62,023 nucleotides of DNA from Deltaproteobacteria bacterium (GTDB lineage: Bacteria > Desulfobacterota > GWC2-55-46), in NCBI GenBank assembly GCA_016219015.1, contig JACRCL010000009.1:1-62023 (forward strand), in the 5' to 3' direction. Within the stretch, counting starts at the first letter, position 1. Each line of letters begins with the position of its first letter. This document shows, one piece after another, positions 25,627 through 32,284 of the stretch. The notes beneath the pieces were generated by a model. The model made no database searches. It was not told the DNA's origin and saw only the letters and a list, made by a program, of their open reading frames with translations. The translations under genes and the position numbers were made by a program.

Positions 25627-26382
25627 ATGGCGACAAAATACCCGCACCATATATTTTTCCGCCTGTCTTTCGTAATCCTCCTGCTTGCGGTTGTGTCGGC
25701 GCTCGCCGGGGTATCGGCCGGCCTTGGCACGAGGCTCGGCCTCTGGGCCTTCGGCACCGGTTTTACCATACTGAGGTTCGCGGCTTACGGAGGGCTTGTC
25801 GCGGCCCTGTCTTCGCTTATCATGCTGCTTGCGGGCTTTGCGCTACGCGCCCCCGCCTCTACGTTTGCCGTAACCACACTCGCGCTTCTGATAGGCGGGA
25901 CGGCCTTCTACGTGCCCCTGTCCTTGTGGAGGGAGGCCAGAAGGCTTCCTGTCATCCACGACATAACCACCGATACCGACGACCCGCCACAGTTCAAGGC
26001 GGTGCTGCCTCTAAGAAGGAACGTCCAGAACCCCTCGGAGTACGGCGGGGAGCAGGTAGCCTTGAAGCAGAGGCTCGCCTACCCTGACATCAAGCCGCTC
26101 ATCCTGCCCGGGGATGCGGATGCGGCGTTCGACAAGGCGCTCGGCGCGGCAAAAGGGCTGGGCTGGGAGATAGTGGACGCGGATAAAGGGCAGGGGCGCA
26201 TCGAGGCTACGGATACGACCTTATGGTTCGGCTTCAAGGACGATATCGTAGTGAGGATAACGCCGCTCGGGCAGGGCTCGGCCCGTATAGACGTGCGGTC
26301 GGTTTCACGCGTGGGCAGGAGCGATATCGGGAAGAACGCGCAGAGGGTCAGGAAGTACCTGGGGCTTCTGTCACGTGGATAA
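25627..26382 (+). CDS. DUF1499 membrane protein
   Basis: 251 aa. Three predicted N-terminal membrane helices (about 9-32, 48-70, 78-98), then a soluble DUF1499 domain (VIHDITTDTDDPPQFKAV ... YPDIKPLIL ... RIEATDTTLWFGFKDDIVVRI ... RIDVRSVSRVGRSDIGKNAQRVRKYL). Function of the family is unknown. ATG 25627 has AGGTGA close upstream; GTG 25621 is an alternative. Transcribed away from comEC. Confidence 0.85.
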   Translation: MATKYPHHIFFRLSFVILLLAVVSALAGVSAGLGTRLGLWAFGTGFTILRFAAYGGLVAALSSLIMLLAGFALRAPASTFAVTTLALLIGGTAFYVPLSLWREARRLPVIHDITTDTDDPPQFKAVLPLRRNVQNPSEYGGEQVALKQRLAYPDIKPLILPGDADAAFDKALGAAKGLGWEIVDADKGQGRIEATDTTLWFGFKDDIVVRITPLGQGSARIDVRSVSRVGRSDIGKNAQRVRKYLGLLSRG

Positions 26383-26446
26383 TGAAGAAAAGCCGGGTTT
26401 TTATAAAGGTTTTGATTAAAATCCTGATTTATATATAATAGTCTAT

Positions 26447-26594
26447 CAGGTTGTTAAAAAACCCAGAATTTTTCAGGCTGCTCAAAAAGCTCCAGATGCG
26501 AGGCGTCGAGAAGCGAGGAATGAGGCGTACTTTTAGTACGCTGCAGTGACAAGCGACGAAGACAACAAAGCAGATGGACTTTTTCAGCAGCCTG
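26447..26594. repeat. Repeat family B, copy 1 (full)
   Basis: 148 bp with ends CAGGTTGTTAAAAAAC and CTTTTTCAGCAGCCTG. The interior includes ggctgctcaaaaagctccag, gaggaatgaggcgtac and aaagcagatggac. It provides the DNA just upstream of the lipoprotein gene. Confidence 0.85.
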
Positions 26595-26618
26595 CTCTAC
26601 CACAGCCTGGAGCATGCA

Positions 26619-27245
26619 ATGACCAAGAGGATGGCCGGACTTCTCGCCTTGTTATGCATTTTGCTGATCTCCTGTTCAAGCTATTTTGTCCCGAACAAAA
26701 AGTCCGTCTCCAGACCGGCGGAATTCAAGATGGCGTCAGAGCGCCTCTGGATAGACCATATCATCCTGGTAAGGTCGTTCGTATCGTACAGGCTGGAGGG
26801 CAACACCGAGGCCGTGAAGATGATCGATAAAAAGGTCGTGAGAAACATGAATGAGATAGGTTACCTGATAGCGCCTTTCTACGGCAAAGGGACCTACGAA
26901 CAGTTCTCCACCCTGCTTTCCCGCCACTACACCGCGGTAAAGGAATACCTGGACACATCCCTCACTTCTGACAGGTTCGCCAGAGAAAGGGCGATCGACA
27001 GGTTGAACGCCAACATGGAAGAGATCGCCGACTTTTTAAGCTCCGAGAATTCGGACATCTCCATGGAAACCATCTCGTCCCTTCTCAGGGCGCACGCAGG
27101 CTACAACGTTGCGCAGATAGACGCCGTGAAGGCGAAGAATTTCACGGCGGAGCAGGAGGTGTGGGAGGCGATGGAGAGAAACGTATACAGGATAGCCGAC
27201 GCTCTGGCTGATGGGATGATAAAACAGTTCCCGGACAAGTTCTGA
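26619..27245 (+). CDS. Predicted lipoprotein of unknown function
   Basis: 208 aa. Lipoprotein signal MTKRMAGLLALLCILLISC with the lipobox LISC, so Cys19 would be the lipidated residue. The mature part is mostly helical with no motif recognised (WIDHIILVRSFVSYRLEGN; LLSRHYTAVKEYLD; DALADGMIKQFPDKF). ATG 26619 has GGAG 8 nt upstream; the frame also runs upstream through repeat B but that part is not expected to be translated. Outer- or inner-membrane anchored, facing the periplasm. Similar small alpha-helical lipoproteins are common but I cannot name a family. Confidence 0.72.
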   Translation: MTKRMAGLLALLCILLISCSSYFVPNKKSVSRPAEFKMASERLWIDHIILVRSFVSYRLEGNTEAVKMIDKKVVRNMNEIGYLIAPFYGKGTYEQFSTLLSRHYTAVKEYLDTSLTSDRFARERAIDRLNANMEEIADFLSSENSDISMETISSLLRAHAGYNVAQIDAVKAKNFTAEQEVWEAMERNVYRIADALADGMIKQFPDKF

Positions 27246-27284
27246 CTCGGGAAGGAAGACCTTTCAGGCCGCCTTTGACTTGGA

Positions 27285-27426
27285 GGCTGCCTCTAAAAAT
27301 TAGGAATTTTTTCTGAAGTCAAGGAAGGGCGGAAATAAAAAGCGCAGCATATATGTGAATATGTGAGCATTTTTATTTCCGTCCTGACGCAGAGGTCAGG
27401 AAAAAGAACAATTTTTAGAGGTGGCC
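27285..27426. repeat. Repeat family A, copy 3, overlapping the 3' end of uvrC
   Basis: 142 bp, GGCTGCCTCTAAAAATT ... AATTTTTAGAGGTGGCC. The last codons and the stop of uvrC (CAC CTC TAA) lie inside its terminal inverted repeat. Confidence 0.85.
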
Positions 27427-29247
27427 TTTTAGCCTCTCTTTTATCTCAATGGCAAGCTTCTCGGTAACTCCGGGGACTTCCATCAGTTCTTCTACCTTTG
27501 CCTGCCTGATGGCCTCGATATCGCCGAAGCGTTCGAGCAGCGCCTTTTTCTTCTTCTCCCCTATGCCGGGGACCTCATCGAGGATAGAGGTTATCTTCGA
27601 GCGGAGCTTCCTGTGGTAGGATATGGCGAACCTGTGCACCTCGTCACGGACCCTGCGGAGCAGCAAGTCCGGCCTCGACCCTTCCTTAAGCATTATCGGG
27701 TCTTTTACGTTCGGGAGATAGACCCGCTCACCCTTCGGGCGCACCCTGGCCATAAGGTCGTCGGGCCTTTCTTTAGCCAGGGCCGCGACCTGCACGCCTT
27801 TAAGGCCGAGCCTTTCGATCACCTTAACCGCTATATTGAGCTGGCCTTTGCCGCCGTCTACGAGTATGAGCCCCGGCGCGGGCAGGGCCTTTCCTTCTTC
27901 GGCGGCCTTCCCGTACCTCCTTGAGAGCACCTGCTCCATCATGGCGTAGTCGTCGGGGCCCTGAAGGCCTTTGATCTTGAAGAGCCTGTAAGAGCCCTTG
28001 TCAGGGACGCCGTCCCTGAACGTGACCATGGCCCCGACCGCCTGGCTGCCGCCGATATTGGATATGTCGAACGCCTCAATGCTCTCCGGGGTGTTCTTCA
28101 GATGGAGCCTTGTCTTCAGCTCTTCGAGGAGGCCCGACCTTACGGACTTCGCCTCGGCCTTTTTCCTGAGTGTTTCCAGTGCGTTCGATTCGGCCATTTT
28201 GAGGAGCTTGAGCTTGTCGCCCCTGACGGGCGTTGTAAGGGATACCTTCCTCCTCTTCTTCTCCGTAAGCCATTCTTCTATGACGCCGCTGTCCTCGAGC
28301 CGCGCAGGCATTATCAGCTCGTCCGGGACATACCTCTCGCCCCCGTAGTACTGCGCCAGGAAGGAAGAGAGCAGCTCGTCTTCCGGGAGGCCCGTCTCAT
28401 GGAAGAAGTGGGAGCCGCTTCCAACGAGCCTGCCGCCCCTTATGAAGAGCGTCTGTATCACGAACCCGCCGTCGCCCCGGACAAAGGCGAATATGTCCTG
28501 GTCCACGGCCCTGTGGGTCACGACCTTCTGCTCCTCGAGCATCTCTTCTATCGCCGCTATCCTGTCCCTGAGCTTGCCGGCCTCCTCGAAGTCCAGCCTT
28601 TTGGACGCGGCGTTCATCTTCTCCTTGAGGAGCTTTATTACCTCTTTGTCCCTGCCTTCGAGGAACATTATCGCGCCGTTTACGAGCGCGTGATAATCGT
28701 CTTCCGGGATATAGCCCACGGCCGGGGCCGAGCATAACCCCAACTGCCAGTCGAGGCAGGGCCTCAACCTGTTCCGGAAGACCGAGGCGCTGCAGACGCA
28801 TAACGGGAATATCCGCCTTATGAACTTGATCGTCTCCCTGACGCTCCTTGCCGAGACGTACGGGCCGAAGTACCTTGCGCCGTCCTTTTTTATCTGCCTC
28901 GTGACGAGGATGCGCGGGAACTTCTCGTTTACGGTCACCTTTATCGAAACGTAGGTCTTGCTGTCCTTGAGTCGTATGTTGTAGCGCGGCTTGTGCTGCT
29001 TAAGCAGGGTGTCTTCGAGGAGGAACGCCTCTTTTTCGTTGTTCGTGACGATGTAGTCGATTTCCTCGGCCTTCGCGGAAAGGAACTTGACGGAATACCT
29101 CGTGTCCCCGGTGTCGCGGAAATACGACCTCACCCTCGACCGCAGGCTCTTGGCCTTGCCGATATAAAGGACCTCCCCGCCCCTGCCCTTCATTATATAT
29201 ACGCCCGGCAAGGCCGGTATGTTCGCGAGCCTCTCTTCGGTGACCAT
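27415..29247 (-). CDS. uvrC: Excinuclease ABC subunit C
   Basis: 610 aa. Makes both incisions in nucleotide excision repair with UvrAB. GIY-YIG nuclease domain at the N-terminus (LPGVYIMKGRGGEVLYIGKAKSLRSRVRSYF), UVR motif (KMNAASKRLDFEEAGKLRDRIAAIEE), UvrC RNase H-like domain (FDISNIGGSQAVGAMVTF, LILVDGGKGQL, HRFAISYHR) and a C-terminal helix-hairpin-helix pair (LDEVPGIGEKKKKALL, LMEVPGVTEKLA). The final residues GHL and the stop come from repeat A copy 3. No clear Shine-Dalgarno before ATG 29247. Confidence 0.95.
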   Translation of the reverse strand: MVTEERLANIPALPGVYIMKGRGGEVLYIGKAKSLRSRVRSYFRDTGDTRYSVKFLSAKAEEIDYIVTNNEKEAFLLEDTLLKQHKPRYNIRLKDSKTYVSIKVTVNEKFPRILVTRQIKKDGARYFGPYVSARSVRETIKFIRRIFPLCVCSASVFRNRLRPCLDWQLGLCSAPAVGYIPEDDYHALVNGAIMFLEGRDKEVIKLLKEKMNAASKRLDFEEAGKLRDRIAAIEEMLEEQKVVTHRAVDQDIFAFVRGDGGFVIQTLFIRGGRLVGSGSHFFHETGLPEDELLSSFLAQYYGGERYVPDELIMPARLEDSGVIEEWLTEKKRRKVSLTTPVRGDKLKLLKMAESNALETLRKKAEAKSVRSGLLEELKTRLHLKNTPESIEAFDISNIGGSQAVGAMVTFRDGVPDKGSYRLFKIKGLQGPDDYAMMEQVLSRRYGKAAEEGKALPAPGLILVDGGKGQLNIAVKVIERLGLKGVQVAALAKERPDDLMARVRPKGERVYLPNVKDPIMLKEGSRPDLLLRRVRDEVHRFAISYHRKLRSKITSILDEVPGIGEKKKKALLERFGDIEAIRQAKVEELMEVPGVTEKLAIEIKERLKGHL

Positions 29248-29313
29248 GATTATATTATTGCATAATAATAACGGATATTACAATTTGGGGGTCTTAATCC
29301 AACCTCTTAAAAT

Positions 29314-29344
29314 AAAAAGGCCCCGCCGAACGGCGGGGCCTTTT
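29314..29344 (-). terminator. Terminator downstream of efp
   Basis: AAGGCCCCGCCG-TT-CGGCGGGGCCTT stem, followed on the minus strand by TTTATTTTAA. Likely ends the efp transcript before uvrC; a B repeat lies between it and the efp stop. Confidence 0.8.
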
Positions 29345-29347
29345 AAG

Positions 29348-29497
29348 AGGTTGCTGAAAAACTCGGAATTTGTTCAGGCTGCTCAAAAAGCTCCAGATGC
29401 AAGGCATCGAGGAGCGAGGAATGAGGCGTACTCAATTCGTACGTCGCAATGACGAGCGACGAAGATAACGCAGCAGATGGACTTTTTCAGCAGCCTG
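29348..29497. repeat. Repeat family B, copy 2 (full)
   Basis: 150 bp from AGGTTGCTGAAAAACTC to CTTTTTCAGCAGCCTG, same interior as copy 1. Lies between efp and its terminator. Confidence 0.85.
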
Positions 29498-29522
29498 TTA
29501 AAAAAAAACGGTATCGCCGGGC

Positions 29523-30086
29523 TTATCCTTTCGCCCTCTCCAGGTACTTGCCTTCCCCGGTATCGACCCTTATGACCTCGCCGACCTCGATAAAGGCCGG
29601 GACGTTGACGACGAGCCCGGTCTCGAGCGTGGCCGGCTTCTGGGAGGCCGTGACAGTGGCGCTTCTCATGTTCGGGGTCGTGTCCATGACCTTGAGCTCG
29701 ACAACCTTCGGGGGCTCGACCCCGACGGGGGCCCCGTTATAATATTCGACCATCAGCTTTATATTTGGGATGAGGTAATAGACGTTGTCGCCCAGTATCT
29801 CGACCGAGAGGGAGACCTGCTCGTACGTCTCGCTGTTCATGAAATGGTAATCCGTGCCGTCGTTGTAAAGGTACTCCATCTCGTGCTGCTCGAGTTGGGC
29901 CTTTTCGAGCTTGTCCTCCGAGCGGAACCTGTTCTCAACGGTCGAGCCTGTCTTCAAGTGCTTCAGCTTGGTCTGCACCATGCCTCGCCAGTTGCCCGGC
30001 GTGATGTGCTGGACCGTGACAACCCTGTAAGGTTCCTTGTTGAAGAGGATGGTCATCCCCACCCTGAGTTGCGTTGCGGCTATCAT
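29523..30086 (-). CDS. efp: Elongation factor P, variant loop
   Basis: 187 aa, three-domain EF-P: KOW-like domain 1 (MIAATQLRVGMTILFNKEPYRVV), OB domain 2 (NRFRSEDKLEKAQLEQHEMEYLYNDG, FMNSETYEQVSL) and C-terminal OB domain (LVVNVPAFIEVGEVIRVDT). It relieves ribosome stalling at polyproline. The tip of the domain-1 loop reads TPGNWRGMV: N32, W33, R34 take the place of the modified Lys of PGKG-type EF-P. So the usual beta-lysylation site is absent; Arg34 could be the active residue (inference). Encoded 111 bp downstream of the aldolase gene. Confidence 0.93.
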   Translation of the reverse strand: MIAATQLRVGMTILFNKEPYRVVTVQHITPGNWRGMVQTKLKHLKTGSTVENRFRSEDKLEKAQLEQHEMEYLYNDGTDYHFMNSETYEQVSLSVEILGDNVYYLIPNIKLMVEYYNGAPVGVEPPKVVELKVMDTTPNMRSATVTASQKPATLETGLVVNVPAFIEVGEVIRVDTGEGKYLERAKG

Positions 30087-30197
30087 CTTTTACGACACTG
30101 CTCCTTTCAAGGTTAAAGATATTAAAACAGTATAACATACCCGCCTCTGTATTTCATTTATTCTTTTTCGGGCCTGACAAAGGGCGTCTCCATTCCC

Positions 30198-31541
30198 CTA
30201 ACCCACGTATTTTTTCACGTACTGGGCGGTGTCCTTCGCGTTCAACTGGGTGAAGTAGAGGTCGAAGCGCGCCTCGAGCTCGGCGCCTATCTTCTTCCTC
30301 CTCTCCTCTTCGAGCGTCCATATCCGCTCCTTGAACGGCCCGAAGCCCTTCTTACGCGTCTTGTAAATGAACTGCTCCTCGGTGTCGGCGGGCTTTCTCT
30401 CGTCGGAGTGCTTGTCCACGAGGTGCCTGTTTATCTCCTTCTTCAGGTCCTGCGGGAAGGCGGGGCTGTCATAGACCATGTTCTGGAACCCGGTCGCCAG
30501 ATGGACCTCGGCCGCCCCCCTCGCTACGAAGATGTGGAAGGCGTCGTCCGGCAGGGTCGAAGCCCCGTGCTGGACCACCCCCGCCATGCCGTACTGGCGC
30601 GCCGCCTTCGATAGTCTCTCTATGGTGTCGAAATCGACCTTCACCTTTGCTATCGTCCCGTCGGGCAGGACGACCCCTCCGTGGGACGTGCCCGTCTGGA
30701 TGCTTATCTTGCTTATCCCTTTCATCCCCTTGGGGAGCGCGCCGAGGTACCCGTCCATGAACGCCCTCAGCTCCTCCTCGGTCGAGTTCTTCCCTCCAAC
30801 CTCGCCTATCTCGCCGCCGACCGATACGGTTATCCCGTTCGGCTCGTTCTCCCTTATATAACGGGTAAGGGCGGCGGTAGTCTCGAAGTTCGGCCTCTGC
30901 TGTTCGGCTACTTCGGATTTGGAGAGGTCTACTACAGTGGAGGCGTCGATGTCGATATTGTAAAAATCCCCTTCTATCGCCTCTTTTATGAGCTTTTTAA
31001 GGTCGCCAATCTCGGCGTTCTTGTCCTGCGCGAACTTCTTCGCGTTCACCTGGAAGTGGTCGCCCTGAATGAAGACCGGCCCCCTGAACCCTTCCTTTAT
31101 TGCCGCGGCAAGCAGGCACGCCGCGTACTCGGCCGGCCTCTGGTCCGTGTAGCCTATCTCGCTTTTGGCTATCTCGAATATGAAGGCCCCGGCGTTATTC
31201 TTCCTGGCGGACCTGAAAAAGGCCCTGGCCGTGTCGTATGTAAGCCCCCTTATATTGACCGCCGGCACGGTAAACCCGCCGACTTCGCCCCTGCCCATGG
31301 CCATATACAGGCCGTGTATGGAGGCGGGCCTCGTGCCGAGCGCAGAGGCGAGATACTTTATGAGCCTCCTCGATTCGTTCAGGACCTCTTTATTGCGGCT
31401 GAATACAGCGTTGAAGACGAGGCTGTCTATCGGCGCGCCCCTCAGGGCCTTCTCGTCGACCACTTCCACGGCGCCCCCCTTCTCCCTGGCCGCGCCCTTG
31501 AGCGAATCGTAGATAGCCCCTACTGACTTGAACTCTTCCAT
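30198..31541 (-). CDS. Class II (zinc) fructose-bisphosphate aldolase-like protein, long form
   Basis: 447 aa, about 100 residues longer than typical class II aldolases (~300-360). Zn ligand motifs are visible: IQGDHFQVN (Asp/His), GGEIGEVGG (Glu), GTSHGG (His) and VVQHGAST (His). DFDTIERLSKAARQYG and FHIFVARGAAEVHLATGFQN follow. It probably cleaves or forms a ketose bisphosphate in central carbon metabolism. The start ATG 31541 has AAGGAGGG 4 nt upstream, which overlaps the end of the upstream glycosyltransferase gene (11-bp gap). The extra N-terminal ~60 and C-terminal ~60 residues are unassigned. A tagatose-type or other ketose-bisphosphate specificity is possible. Confidence 0.85.
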   Translation of the reverse strand: MEEFKSVGAIYDSLKGAAREKGGAVEVVDEKALRGAPIDSLVFNAVFSRNKEVLNESRRLIKYLASALGTRPASIHGLYMAMGRGEVGGFTVPAVNIRGLTYDTARAFFRSARKNNAGAFIFEIAKSEIGYTDQRPAEYAACLLAAAIKEGFRGPVFIQGDHFQVNAKKFAQDKNAEIGDLKKLIKEAIEGDFYNIDIDASTVVDLSKSEVAEQQRPNFETTAALTRYIRENEPNGITVSVGGEIGEVGGKNSTEEELRAFMDGYLGALPKGMKGISKISIQTGTSHGGVVLPDGTIAKVKVDFDTIERLSKAARQYGMAGVVQHGASTLPDDAFHIFVARGAAEVHLATGFQNMVYDSPAFPQDLKKEINRHLVDKHSDERKPADTEEQFIYKTRKKGFGPFKERIWTLEEERRKKIGAELEARFDLYFTQLNAKDTAQYVKKYVG

Positions 31542-31552
31542 AAGCCCTCCTT

Positions 31553-32242
31553 TTAAAGGCCATTGATTTTCATGCGCCCGCCGTAATAGAGCGAGTATAG
31601 CTTGAGCGGGGACGCGCCCAGGAAATAAAGCGAAAGGATGAACGCGTTCCTTAAAGTGTTCCGTATCGTCCCTGCCCTCCTCCATCTCCTCGGGGAGGTA
31701 AGGACGCTTTCTTTCAATAAAACGACCTTGCCGAGCCTCCTTAACCTCTTAACACAATCGATGTCTTCCATCAAGGGGAGACTCAAGAAGCCCCCTGCCT
31801 TCAGGAAGCCCTCTTTCCTTACGAACAGGGCCTGGTCCCCGTAGATGAGCCCGAGCGCCCTGCACCTTACTGCCGCCGCCCTTTCGATTAGCCTGAACCT
31901 CTTGCCCTTTGAATCTATCCTCAGCCTGAACGCTCCGGCTATTGTCCTGCCGTCCCTGAGGGCGTCCATTACGGCGCTTTGCCAATTTTCCGGGAGCCTG
32001 GTGTCGGCGTGCAGGAAAAGGAGGACCTCCCCCCCTGCCTCCGCCGCGGCCGCGTCCATCTGGGCCCCCCTGCCGGGTGGGCAACCCACGACCCTGGCGC
32101 CGAGCCTTGCGGCTATGGCGCGCGTGTCGTCAGTAGACCCGCCGTCCGAGACTATGACCTCGGTATCCGGCCCAACCGAAGCGACGGCCCCTCCGATGGA
32201 GCCCGCCTCGTTCAACGCCGGTATTATCACCGATATTTTCAC
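31553..32242 (-). CDS. Family 2 glycosyltransferase, TIGR04283-like
   Basis: 229 aa, soluble GT-A fold. ISVIIPALNEAGSIGG, VSDGGSTDDT, ARVVGCPPGRGAQMDAAAAEAGGEVLLFLHADTRLP and GLIYGDQALFVRKEGFLKAGGF with LMEDIDCVKRLRRLGK match the TIGR04283 family, which is often found with arsenosugar or radical-SAM genes; neither is present here. GTG start; no Shine-Dalgarno, but TGCTATAAT (minus strand, 32251-32259) is 8 nt upstream, so the mRNA may be leaderless. The aldolase gene follows after 11 bp, so the two are co-transcribed. Confidence 0.85.
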   Translation of the reverse strand: MKISVIIPALNEAGSIGGAVASVGPDTEVIVSDGGSTDDTRAIAARLGARVVGCPPGRGAQMDAAAAEAGGEVLLFLHADTRLPENWQSAVMDALRDGRTIAGAFRLRIDSKGKRFRLIERAAAVRCRALGLIYGDQALFVRKEGFLKAGGFLSLPLMEDIDCVKRLRRLGKVVLLKESVLTSPRRWRRAGTIRNTLRNAFILSLYFLGASPLKLYSLYYGGRMKINGL

Positions 32243-32250
32243 AGGTTTTT

Positions 32251-32259
32251 ATTATAGCA
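32251..32259 (-). promoter_or_regulatory. Extended -10 promoter upstream of the TIGR04283-like gene
   Basis: Minus strand TGC-TATAAT, a perfect extended -10. The predicted start is within 2-3 nt of the GTG at 32242. Confidence 0.5.
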
Positions 32260-32284
32260 GAAGATGTGCGGCCCCGTCGGCCGT

